Shown one piece after another: positions 1-6,149 of a DNA stretch of 6,281 nt; position 1 is the first letter of the stretch; every line of letters starts with the position of its first letter. The position numbers were made by a program, and so were the translations under genes. Source of the DNA: JARRLC01 sp050290865 (GTDB lineage Bacteria; Pseudomonadota; Alphaproteobacteria; Rhizobiales; Rhodomicrobiaceae); contig JBNKIW010000096.1 in NCBI GenBank assembly GCA_050290865.1, positions 1 to 6,281 of the forward strand. The letters are read 5' to 3'. The notes beneath the pieces were generated by a model. It was not told the origin of the DNA and searched no databases. It worked only from the letters and a program-made list of their open reading frames with translations.

Positions 1-132
1 TTTCGTCAGGGTTGCCTGTATTACGACGCCATCCCCAATATGCCGGAGCTGACTTTGCGTCCCCTCATGGGGCGCTTCCAGAACTTCATTGCAGAAAACA
101 AAGTGACCGACGCCATCTTCCGGGTCGTTTGA
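1..132 (+). pseudogene. Carboxy-terminal end of an IS transposase (cut by window edge)
   Basis: Frame 1 is open from the first base and encodes 43 residues (FRQGCLYYDAIPNM... to ...TDAIFRVV) before TGA at 130-132. The stop is followed after two bases by a 20-bp repeat that recurs twice more in the window as an element end. A coding frame that stops just inside a terminal repeat is the usual layout at the 3' end of an insertion sequence, so I read this as a transposase tail. The family is not recognised: the tail holds no catalytic motif and I cannot place it by eye. Whether the rest of the gene is intact lies outside the window, so 'pseudogene' is provisional and it may simply be a partial intact gene. 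Confidence 0.5.
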
Positions 133-134
133 CA

Positions 135-154
135 AAAATGAGGGGATGCATGAG
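135..154 (+). repeat. Terminal inverted repeat copy A (right end of the left IS)
   Basis: The sequence reads AAAATGAGGGGAT, then gca, then TGAG. The same 13-base core and outer TGAG, with three variable bases between them, recur at 743-762 in the same orientation and at 535-554 in the opposite orientation. It lies directly after the transposase stop codon and directly before the ISAs1 fragment, so it marks the right end of the element whose tail is at 1-132. Confidence 0.65.
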
Positions 155-537
155 GAATTGCCCAGCTGATCATAGCCAAAAAGGCGGACTATATTCTGGC
201 GTTGAAAGGCAATCAAGGCACTCTTCGCGAAGATGTCGAGTTATTTGCTACGGAGCAGAAAGATAATGTCTTAAAAGATACAACTATCAGCCGGCACGAA
301 ACGGTGGACGGCGATCATGGCTGGATCGAAACACGCAACTATACTGTGTTCCACGATATTTCCTGGCTTAAGGAGTGGCACAACTGGCCGGGGCTGAACG
401 CCATCGTGATGGTGGAAAGCTGCCGCGAAATAGGTGAGAAAATCGAAACGGAAACCCGGTTTTACATCACCTCGCTCAAAGGTACAGCGGAACAAATCGC
501 CCCTGCTGTCCGGAGTCATCGGGCCATCGAGAACCTC
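154..537 (+). pseudogene. Internal fragment of an ISAs1-family transposase
   Basis: Frame 1 encodes a run beginning GIAQLIIAKKADYILALKGN, followed by QGTLREDVELF, ETVDGDHGWIETRNY, DISWLKEWHNWPGLNAIVMV, ETETRFYITSL and AVRSHRAIEN. These are the characteristic blocks of the carboxy-terminal half of ISAs1-family DDE transposases (ALKGNQ, DGDHGR-IETR, W-GL-MVES, RSHW-IEN). The 5' half, with the first two catalytic aspartates, is missing. The 3' end breaks off just after the IEN that normally leads into LHWVLDV. Both break points coincide with copies of the same foreign terminal repeat (135-154 and 535-554), so the gene was cut by IS insertion or by recombination between IS copies. The usual tryptophan of HW-IEN is an arginine here, which suggests decay. 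It cannot encode an active transposase. Confidence 0.85.
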
Positions 538-554
538 AGGAATCCCCTCATTTT
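535..554 (-). repeat. Terminal inverted repeat copy B (left end of the MITE-like element)
   Basis: On the + strand it reads CTCA, gga, ATCCCCTCATTTT. Read on the - strand it matches copies A (135-154) and C (743-762) at 17 of 17 positions outside the three-base spacer. It begins where homology to the ISAs1 transposase stops. Confidence 0.65.
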
Positions 555-742
555 GAAAGCGGTGTGATTTCGAGCCGCCCGGAATGCCTCTAGAAGTTGA
601 GCGCGAGCGTTTGTGTTTGCCCTGGGTGGCAATGCTGGAGCTTCTACGGCGGGCGGGAGGTAACAAGCAGTGCTCGAAGGACTCGCAGTGCGAGACTCGC
701 TGCGCCGCATCACCCATCATGAGTTGCATTTTGCCCCTCGAG

Positions 743-762
743 AAAATGAGGGGATGGCTGAG
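743..762 (+). repeat. Terminal inverted repeat copy C (right end of the MITE-like element)
   Basis: The sequence reads AAAATGAGGGGAT, ggc, TGAG, identical to copy A outside the three-base spacer. The ATG inside it (746-748) is the first in-frame ATG of the following small gene that is not deep inside the element. Confidence 0.65.
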
Positions 763-1126
763 ATTACGCACCGCATCGATCCTCAACATCAGCGAATTTC
801 GCGTGTTCGAAATAGCCTATCACCGCTGGTTCGGCGATTACGCCACAGAAAAAACCATCGAACGTTTCTTCGTACCTTACATGTTTGAAGACCGTATTCC
901 TCCGTGGGTGCGCGCCTTTTGTTATCACGTTTTGAGCGAACACAACTGCGGTACGCTGGAACCTCGCCAATATGGAATAATGTTACCCGTTCCCACACGG
1001 GAGCAGCAAAGGCGCGGCCTGGAGTATTTGTTCTGGATTTTCGTGGGTCTGGTTGTTCTCTTTTTGCTTGCTGACGCCGCAAGCGAACTCCTTCCCTCCA
1101 AATGCCTCCTGCCGCCTTGCTACTGA
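746..1126 (+). CDS. Small protein with a carboxy-terminal membrane segment, probably 5'-truncated
   Basis: I do not recognise the family. From ATG 746 the frame gives 126 residues. Residues about 12-90 are hydrophilic and well formed (ISEFRVFEIAYHRWFGDY, then TIERFFVPYMFEDRIPPWVR). Residues about 91-109 (LEYLFWIFVGLVVLFLLAD) form one strong membrane helix, leaving about 17 residues behind it. That is the layout of a tail-anchored or single-pass inner-membrane protein. The first dozen codons lie in and beside the MITE-like element's right repeat and do not look native, so the original amino end was probably lost when the element arrived. No good ribosome binding site precedes ATG 746, and the frame also stays open back to ATG 584 through the element. 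It may be a pseudogene. The coherent body of the protein argues that the + strand frame is or was real. Confidence 0.5.
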   Translation: MRGWLRLRTASILNISEFRVFEIAYHRWFGDYATEKTIERFFVPYMFEDRIPPWVRAFCYHVLSEHNCGTLEPRQYGIMLPVPTREQQRRGLEYLFWIFVGLVVLFLLADAASELLPSKCLLPPCY

Positions 1127-1536
1127 GCAATTTGACCCAGCGTTGCCAACGGATGCAAGCGGCCGGTGCCATCGGATTACGACAGCCGAGCGAGGTGAGC
1201 CCCGTTTCGGCAGGGCGGTCGCTGATCCACGGCGTCCCGTCGACGAGGTGGGCGCAGCTGAAAGCCGGGTGTCACCACGTCGCTGACGGCGCCGCTCCAA
1301 AACCCGTCTTTCGGGGTCGGGTTCAAACGTGGCGGTTCTTCTGCAATAATCGGTCGCTGGGACCGCCGGCATGCCGCAAAGTTTCAGCCAAAGGCGCGGC
1401 TCATCGAAAGTCACCGGAGAGAGATGGTCCTGCTCGCCATGAGCGGCCGTTGGGAATGCCGGTCGTTCGAGCCGGCCTCGCCTTGGCCACTGGGAATGAG
1501 ATTGTGTTGTACACAGCTGAGCTCTACGGTACCCCA
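1127..1536. other. 410-bp stretch with no recognisable gene
   Basis: One + strand frame stays open across this stretch into the next gene, and a long - strand frame covers most of it. Neither gives a product I recognise, and in GC-rich DNA long open frames arise by chance. Two adjacent dyad symmetries are visible: CGGTC-gctgg-GACCG at 1351-1365 and the perfect palindrome CGGCATGCCG at 1367-1376. It may be decayed IS or gene sequence. The last few dozen bases must include the promoter or leader of the GFA-family gene, but no convincing -35/-10 pair stands out. Confidence 0.4.
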
Positions 1537-1974
1537 ATGGAAAACAGTCCGAGAAAAAAATATACTGGCAGGTGCGCGTGTGGCGCCGTCACCTACGAGG
1601 TTCAGGGGCCGCCGATCGTCGTGGCACAATGTCATTGCGACGAATGCCGAAAGATCAGCGGAACAGGCCACACAATTGGAGCGATGTTTCCCTCCGAAAG
1701 TCTGATTCTGAATGGAAAGTTGGGTAAGTTCAAATACCAATCCACCAGGGGTTCGGAGGTTACGAAGGGCTTTTGCCCGAGCTGCGGCAGCCCGATTTTC
1801 GGGACCAACACCCAGTCGCCGAACTATGTAACGCTTTCGCTCGGAACGATGGATGACACTGCCGATTTGGCTGTTCAGGTCGTCATTTTTGCGCGCGACA
1901 AGAAGCACTGGGATCAACTCAATGACGGTGTCACGTCATTCGAAACTCAACCGGATTGGCGACCTGAAATCTGA
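1537..1974 (+). CDS. GFA/CENP-V family zinc protein
   Basis: A complete 145-residue protein of the GFA (glutathione-dependent formaldehyde-activating enzyme-like) family. The family cysteines are all visible: C13 and C15 in GRCACG, C32, C34 and C37 in QCHCDEC, and C80 and C83 in FCPSCGSPIF. These build the zinc-binding Mss4-like beta fold. Length and layout fit the family's usual 130-150 residues. ATG 1537 is chosen because GFA proteins normally begin 5-12 residues before the first CxCG motif. The frame is open further upstream, but that extension looks unlike any GFA protein, and no strong ribosome binding site decides the matter. Named members were proposed to speed the condensation of formaldehyde with glutathione, but most paralogues have no proven reaction, so the substrate here is unknown. 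It stands alone and points toward the end of the - strand helicase-dinB block, 181 bp away. Confidence 0.9.
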   Translation: MENSPRKKYTGRCACGAVTYEVQGPPIVVAQCHCDECRKISGTGHTIGAMFPSESLILNGKLGKFKYQSTRGSEVTKGFCPSCGSPIFGTNTQSPNYVTLSLGTMDDTADLAVQVVIFARDKKHWDQLNDGVTSFETQPDWRPEI

Positions 1975-2155
1975 CTTCCGCCCCAATCGAGGCGTCTTTG
2001 GTTGGCCGCTACGTTCGCATCTCTTCCGTGCCGGCGACGAAAACAAATGTCCGCTTGCACCACGCATTGGCCTTCCGCATCAGGAAGATATGATAACTCC
2101 AGCCGGATCAGTACCGACAGTTGAATGTGCACTGGTAATGGGAACGCTATCGACC

Positions 2156-2578
2156 TTAAACGCCGGCGCCGATCTGCACGGTTTCGCATAGCGCGGTGAC
2201 CATGCAGCCGTAAGACGGCTCAAGCGACACGAGCGTCAGACGGCCCTCGGCGATGTCGCGGCTCAATTCGGCCATCCACTCTTCGTGCCGGGAACGGTAC
2301 GGCTCCCTGGCGGGCGGTTCTCCTGTCAGCCGGTACAGGGTTTCCAGTTTTGGCGCAGCATTGCGGGTGATTTCGACGGAAAAGATGACGTTCCCCTCGG
2401 CGAACCCGTCGCAGCGCAAGCGTTGCAGGCCAGCAAGTACCAGCGCGAACGCCTCACCGTCTACCGTCTGTGTGCTGATTTGAAGGGTGGTCTTGTTGAG
2501 CAGCCGCAGCCCCAACACGTGGCCGTCGTGCAGGTCCGGCTGGCTGAGGAATCCATCGGGGTTGATCACAAACTCCAT
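2156..2578 (-). CDS. 140-residue conserved-looking protein of unknown function
   Basis: I cannot name a family. From ATG 2578 the protein begins MEFVINPDGFLSQPDLHDGH and continues with a strand-rich half (LGLRLLNKTTLQI, TVDGEAFALVLAGLQ, CDGFAEGNVIFSVEI). It ends with a more helical half (RHEEWMAELSRDIAEGR) and a final strand. There is no signal peptide, membrane segment or cysteine cluster, so it is probably cytoplasmic. It begins 87 bp after the dinB stop codon on the same strand and is likely cotranscribed with dinB and the helicase. The frame is open for 21 codons before ATG 2578, back to a TAG at 2642-2644, but contains no ATG, GTG or TTG. ATG 2578 is therefore the only ordinary start, although its ribosome binding site is weak. 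The stop is TAA at 2156-2158. Its position suggests an accessory role for the polymerase-helicase pair, but nothing in the sequence shows this. Confidence 0.7.
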   Translation of the reverse strand: MEFVINPDGFLSQPDLHDGHVLGLRLLNKTTLQISTQTVDGEAFALVLAGLQRLRCDGFAEGNVIFSVEITRNAAPKLETLYRLTGEPPAREPYRSRHEEWMAELSRDIAEGRLTLVSLEPSYGCMVTALCETVQIGAGV

Positions 2579-2665
2579 GGCATACGGATTGAAGCAGGAG
2601 GTCTGCCCGTTGGCAAGAACGCAGCGACCCCGGAGCGAAATCTATGCGGAGCCGTTGCCGGCCGC

Positions 2666-3778
2666 TCACAGCGCCAGGCGCATCTGCCGAGGGCCGTCTG
2701 CGGTATCCGCTTCGAGCGTCGACAGCGTGACGCCGAGAAGGCGCACGCCCATCGGGACGGGCATGAGAGTGGCGAGAAGGTCGAGGCTGATCTGTTCCAA
2801 CGCGGCGCGGCTGGCCACCGTGCCGGCGAGCGTGCGGCTCCTCGTGATCTGGTGAAAATCGGCGTACTTCACCTTGAGCACGACGGTGCGCCCGCGAAGG
2901 CCCGATTTTTCGCAACAGCGCCAGACCTTGTCGATGATCGGTTGCAGCGCCTCGCGCATGGCATCGAAGGCCGTGAGATCCTGCGCAAAGGTGTTCTCCG
3001 CCCCGACCGATTTCCTGATGCGGTCCGCGCGCACGGGCCGCTCATCGATACCGCGAGCGATCCAGTAGTAATAATGTCCCGTCTTGCCGAAGTGCTCGTT
3101 CAGAAACGGCAATGTCTGCGCCCGCAGATCGAACCCGGTACGAATGCCGAGACGGTTCATTTTCGCCGTCGTCGCCGGGCCGACACCATGAAGTTTACCC
3201 ACCGCCAGCGCCTCGACGAAGGCTGGTCCCATCGCCGGCGTAATGACGAAAAGCCCGTCCGGCTTGCGGTAGTCGGACGCGAGCTTGGCGAGGAGCTTGT
3301 TGTAGGAGACGCCAGCGGATGCGGTGAGGCCGGTTTCTGTACGGATTTTCGCGCGGATTTCCTCGGCGATCCGCGTCGCGGAGGCAATGCCTTTCGGGTT
3401 CTCGGTTGCATCGAGATACGCCTCGTCCAGCGACAAGGGTTCGATGACCGGCGTGTATTCGGCGAAGATCGCGCGGATCTGCTGCGACACCGCCGTGTAG
3501 ACGTCGAAACGAGGCGGCACGAAAATCAACTCGGGGCATCGCCGCTTCGCCGTTATGGACGCCATCGCCGAATGCACGCCGAACTTGCGCGCTTCGTAGC
3601 TTGCGGCGGCGACCACGCCGCGTTCACGCGCGCCGCCGACGGCAACCGGCTTGCCGCGAAGCGCCGGGTTGTCGCGCTGCTCAACGGAGGCGAAAAAGGC
3701 ATCCATGTCGATGTGAATGATCTTGCGCTGCGGGAGCAATTCATGCGCCTCCACGTCAACCCTCGACGTGCCCTGCAT
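2666..3778 (-). CDS. dinB: DNA polymerase IV (Y-family, DinB)
   Basis: Translesion DNA polymerase that extends primers across damaged or misaligned template. From ATG 3778 it has 370 residues (E. coli DinB has 351). The palm begins with KIIHIDMDAFFASVE, with catalytic D24 and steric-gate F29. The other catalytic pair is D118-E119 in SLDEAYLD. Palm motif SAGVSYNKLLAKLAS (154-168) leads to KPDG (172-175), and thumb helix-hairpin-helix LHGVGPATTAKM is at 196-207. A little-finger domain follows, and the protein ends in QMRLAL (365-370), which fits the beta-clamp binding peptide of Pol IV. All catalytic acids are present, so this is an active-type DinB and not an ImuB-like inactive relative. The helicase stop TAA is directly followed by ATG 3778, suggesting translational coupling. 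However, a GGAGG at 3748-3752 lies 8 bases before TTG 3737-3739, which would give a 357-residue protein starting LPQRKIIHIDMD, closer to the family's normal start. The true start is open between these two. Confidence 0.95.
   Translation of the reverse strand: MQGTSRVDVEAHELLPQRKIIHIDMDAFFASVEQRDNPALRGKPVAVGGARERGVVAAASYEARKFGVHSAMASITAKRRCPELIFVPPRFDVYTAVSQQIRAIFAEYTPVIEPLSLDEAYLDATENPKGIASATRIAEEIRAKIRTETGLTASAGVSYNKLLAKLASDYRKPDGLFVITPAMGPAFVEALAVGKLHGVGPATTAKMNRLGIRTGFDLRAQTLPFLNEHFGKTGHYYYWIARGIDERPVRADRIRKSVGAENTFAQDLTAFDAMREALQPIIDKVWRCCEKSGLRGRTVVLKVKYADFHQITRSRTLAGTVASRAALEQISLDLLATLMPVPMGVRLLGVTLSTLEADTADGPRQMRLAL
3748..3752 (-). promoter_or_regulatory. Strong internal Shine-Dalgarno GGAGG that may set the dinB start
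   Basis: On the - strand GGAGG is followed by 8 bases and then an in-frame TTG (3737-3739), codon 14 of the longer dinB frame. The ATG at 3778 has no comparable motif in front of it. The site therefore supports a shorter dinB product or a second start. Confidence 0.45.
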
Positions 3779-5854
3779 TTAACGCCACATGCCACGTGCC
3801 CGCGCGCCGACGTCGATCCGCACGCCCTGGCGCGGGTTTTGCGCCGCCGCGCCCGGCGCAACCACAGGCCAGGCCGCTCTGTCGAAATGCGATAGCACCT
3901 GTGGCGGGAGGAAGCGCGAGCGCGCGGCATAAACATGCCGATCGCCGAGCGCGTTCTGGCCGTGGGTGAAGAACCGCTGCGGTACCATGAGATGCAGGTC
4001 ATCCCGCGCCCGGGTCATCGCCACGTAAAGCAGGCGCCGTTCCTCCTCGATCTCGGCAGCACAGCCGGTACCAAGATCGGAGGGGATACAGCCGTCAACC
4101 ACGTTCAACACGAACACCGACTTCCATTCCTGCCCCTTGGCGGAATGGATGGTCGACAGGATCAGATAATCCTCATCCCGGTGCGGTATCCCCGCCTGGT
4201 CGCTAGTGGCGTCGGGCGGATCGAGCGTCAACTCGGTGAGGAAGCGTTTGCGCGAGGCGTAGCCGCTCGCGATCTGCTCCAGCTGCAGGAGATCGGCGCG
4301 GCGTGAAACCGCATCTTCATGGATGCGTTCGAGGTGCGGTTCATACCAGCGGCGAGTGAGCTCCAGTTCGGCGGGCCACCCTGTTCTGCCTGACCGAAGC
4401 GCAGCGACGGTTTCGATGAAGGTGCGCCACTCGTCCCCAGCGCGCTGCGGCATGGGGCAATCAGTGAGAGCGCCGAGTGGATCGGCGGCTTGCATCATGT
4501 ACATGAGCACCCGTTTTGCCGAAGCTGGCGCGACGCCTGGCAGAAGTTGCATGAGCCGGAAGCCGGCGACCTGGTCGCGCGGATTTTCGACAAACCGCAA
4601 CAGGGCAAGCATGTCCTTGACGTGCGCGGCATCGAGAAATTTGAGACCGCCGAACTTGACGAACGGGATGTTGCGCCGGGTTAGCTCGATCTCCAGCGGC
4701 CCGCTGTGGTGCCCGGTACGAAACAAGACCGCCTGTTGTTTCAGGGTAGCGCCGCCTTCACGGTTCTCAAGGACACGCTCAACGATGTAGCGAACCTGGT
4801 CGGCCTCATCACGGACGCTGACGATTTGTGGACGCTCGCCGACCACGCGCTCGCTCCTGAGATTCTTGGTGAATCGCTCGCTGGCAGTTTCGATGACGGC
4901 ATTTGCCGCGGCCAGGATCGGCTGCGTCGAACGGTAGTTCTGCTCCAGGGTTACGATCGCGGCTGGCGGGGTGAACTGGGCAGGAAAATCGAGGATGTTG
5001 CGTACCGTCGCCGCACGGAACGAGTAGATCGACTGCGCGTCATCGCCCACAACCGTCAGACCGCGACCATCCGGTTTCAGAGCCAGCAGGATCGACGACT
5101 GCAGTCGGTTGGTGTCCTGGTATTCGTCAACGAGGACGTGATCGAAGCGGCTACCGATATCTGCAGCGAGCATGGGGTCACCAACCATCTGCGCCCAATA
5201 GAGCAGGAGGTCGTCGTAATCAAGGATGCTCTGATGCTGCTTCGCCTCCACATAGGCGGTAAAGAGCGCCTTCAGTTCGGTGGCCCATGCCGCGCACCAA
5301 GGAAGGGCCGCGCGCAGTACGTCCTCGATCGGCATCTCGGCATTGATGCATTTGGAATAGATCGCCAGACAGGTGCCCTTGGTTGGGAAACGGCTTTCCG
5401 TCTTGGAGAACCCCAACTCGTGGCGGGCGAGGTTCATCAGATCGGCGCTGTCCTCGCGGTCATGGATGGTGAAGGACGGATCGAGGCCGATCTCCGGTGC
5501 GTAGTCGCGCAGTAGCCTGGCGCCAATGCCATGGAATGTGCCCGCCCATTGGAGAGCGTCGATCATAAGCCCGGCGTTCTGGCTCATGACCTGGTTTAGG
5601 ATTCGCTCTGCCCGCCGCGTCATCTCGGCGGCAGCGCGCCGTGAGAAGGTCAGAAGCAGAATGCGGCGCGGATCGGCGCCGTTGACGATCAGATGCGCAA
5701 CGCGGTGAGCGAGCGTGCTGGTCTTTCCCGAGCCCGCTCCAGCGATGACGAGGAGAGGCAACCCCAGCGCCACATGTTCGGCACTTACGCCATGTTCAAC
5801 GGCGCGCCGTTGTTCCAGATTGAGCTTGTCGAGATAGGCCGCAGACACCGTCAA
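3779..5854 (-). CDS. UvrD/Rep-family SF1 DNA helicase
   Basis: ATP-driven 3'-5' helicase of superfamily 1A. From the proposed TTG start it has 691 residues, close to UvrD and Rep. All motifs are visible in order: Q motif NLEQRRAV (12-19), Walker A AGAGSGKT (38-45), motif Ia LTFSRRAAAEM (68-78), motif II VDEYQDTN (242-249), motif III GDDAQSIYSFRAA (270-282), motif IV LEQNYRST (303-310), motif V STIHSAKGQEW (567-577) and motif VI RRLLYVAMTRARDD (606-619). Nothing is broken or missing, and no nuclease domain is fused. The frame stays open upstream to 6157, but that 101-codon extension is not helicase-like. TTG 5852-5854 lies 5 bases after GGGGGA on the - strand. GTG 5846-5848 is the alternative, with poorer spacing. 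The gene directly adjoins dinB (stop TAA next to ATG), so the two are probably cotranscribed and act together on damaged or stalled DNA. Whether it replaces or supplements a chromosomal UvrD cannot be told. The family is certain; the name uvrD is not justified for an accessory copy. Confidence 0.93.
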   Translation of the reverse strand: MTVSAAYLDKLNLEQRRAVEHGVSAEHVALGLPLLVIAGAGSGKTSTLAHRVAHLIVNGADPRRILLLTFSRRAAAEMTRRAERILNQVMSQNAGLMIDALQWAGTFHGIGARLLRDYAPEIGLDPSFTIHDREDSADLMNLARHELGFSKTESRFPTKGTCLAIYSKCINAEMPIEDVLRAALPWCAAWATELKALFTAYVEAKQHQSILDYDDLLLYWAQMVGDPMLAADIGSRFDHVLVDEYQDTNRLQSSILLALKPDGRGLTVVGDDAQSIYSFRAATVRNILDFPAQFTPPAAIVTLEQNYRSTQPILAAANAVIETASERFTKNLRSERVVGERPQIVSVRDEADQVRYIVERVLENREGGATLKQQAVLFRTGHHSGPLEIELTRRNIPFVKFGGLKFLDAAHVKDMLALLRFVENPRDQVAGFRLMQLLPGVAPASAKRVLMYMMQAADPLGALTDCPMPQRAGDEWRTFIETVAALRSGRTGWPAELELTRRWYEPHLERIHEDAVSRRADLLQLEQIASGYASRKRFLTELTLDPPDATSDQAGIPHRDEDYLILSTIHSAKGQEWKSVFVLNVVDGCIPSDLGTGCAAEIEEERRLLYVAMTRARDDLHLMVPQRFFTHGQNALGDRHVYAARSRFLPPQVLSHFDRAAWPVVAPGAAAQNPRQGVRIDVGARARGMWR

Positions 5855-5859
5855 GTCAT

Positions 5860-5865
5860 TCCCCC
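5860..5865 (-). promoter_or_regulatory. Ribosome binding site selecting the helicase TTG start
   Basis: On the - strand GGGGGA is followed by 5 bases and TTG 5852-5854. A 7-codon mini-frame (ATG 5877-5879, stop TGA 5856-5858) overlaps this site and ends one base before the TTG. It could be chance or a tiny coupled leader. Confidence 0.45.
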
Positions 5866-5877
5866 GTGCAGGCCTCC

Positions 5878-5906
5878 ATGATCGATGATTCCTGTTTTGT
5901 TCGCAA
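5878..5906 (-). promoter_or_regulatory. Candidate SOS-type promoter with a near-match LexA box
   Basis: On the - strand TTGCGA (5901-5906) and GATCAT (5878-5883) are separated by 17 bases. Each matches four of six bases of the -35 and -10 consensus. Overlapping the -35 and the spacer is GAAC-AAAACAG-GAAT (5888-5902), which matches seven of the eight fixed bases of GAAC-N7-GAAC, the LexA operator known for several alphaproteobacteria. It ends 34 bp before the helicase TTG. Function and placement agree with DNA-damage control of the helicase-dinB block. A one-mismatch match to such a short motif is not rare, so this is a lead and not proof. Confidence 0.4.
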
Positions 5907-6064
5907 GCTCGGTGAAACCGGCGGGACTCGTCGGAAACTCCTCTGGAGAGCACGGTCCAGCTCATCAGGCCGTCAAGGTCAGCGTGCCGACATCGTTGTG
6001 CTTGCTGACAGGCACCCTCCTTCGACCGCAGGATGCCGCGAGGGCCGATGCTCCAAAGCACGAA

Positions 6065-6099
6065 ATCGCTACCGCGATACCCCGCTGCGCGGGCGCAGC
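6065..6099. repeat. Two adjacent short hairpins
   Basis: ATCGC-tacc-GCGAT (6065-6078) is followed after five bases by GCTGCGC-gg-GCGCAGC (6084-6099), a perfect 7-bp inverted repeat that would fold as a 6-bp stem with a CGGG loop. There is no T run, so a terminator is unlikely. They lie about 100 bp in front of an integrase of the kind that accompanies IS91-type elements, whose ends often carry hairpins, so they may belong to an element end. Confidence 0.4.
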
Positions 6100-6149
6100 T
6101 GGCGTCTTCTGTCCAGCGTAAAACAGGCATCGGCAATCGGGCTTCCGGC

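Larger units (their letters stand above)
535..762. mobile_element. MITE-like 228-bp element with 20-bp terminal inverted repeats
   Basis: Two copies of the repeat CTCAnnnATCCCCTCATTTT face each other, at 535-554 and 743-762, and enclose about 190 bp with no transposase or other recognisable coding content. The right repeat has the same polarity as the one that follows a transposase stop codon at 130-132. The simplest reading is an internally deleted, non-autonomous relative of that IS. The interior holds a 13-base palindrome (CTCGCA-g-TGCGAG, 682-694). I see no convincing target duplication: left of the element is ISAs1 sequence and right of it is an unrelated gene, so the flanks have been rearranged. 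An alternative is two unrelated IS ends brought together by deletion. Confidence 0.5.

Noticed and set aside
682..694. Palindrome CTCGCA-g-TGCGAG as a separate regulatory site
   Set aside because: It lies inside the MITE-like element with no gene for it to serve, and its one-base loop makes a hairpin of the full length impossible. It is noted only as part of the element.
1102..1536. In-frame upstream extension of the GFA-family gene
   Set aside because: The extra 145 residues resemble no GFA protein and overlap the end of the preceding gene. The usual family start fits ATG 1537.
2072..2087. CTTCC-gcatca-GGAAG hairpin as terminator between the converging genes
   Set aside because: The stem is only 5 bp with no T run on either strand, and it lies in the middle of the gap. 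It is too weak to call.
2666..3778. ImuB (inactive Y-family protein) instead of DinB
   Set aside because: All catalytic acids (D24, D118, E119) and the steric gate are present, and there is no imuA or dnaE2 next to it.
2285..3895. 536-codon open frame on the + strand
   Set aside because: It lies wholly antisense to the 140-residue gene, dinB and the end of the helicase, all of which are well supported. The translation is rich in Arg, His and Ala without domains, as expected of a shadow frame in GC-rich DNA.
4706..5515. 269-codon open frame on the + strand
   Set aside because: It is antisense to the helicase core motifs and has no recognisable domain.
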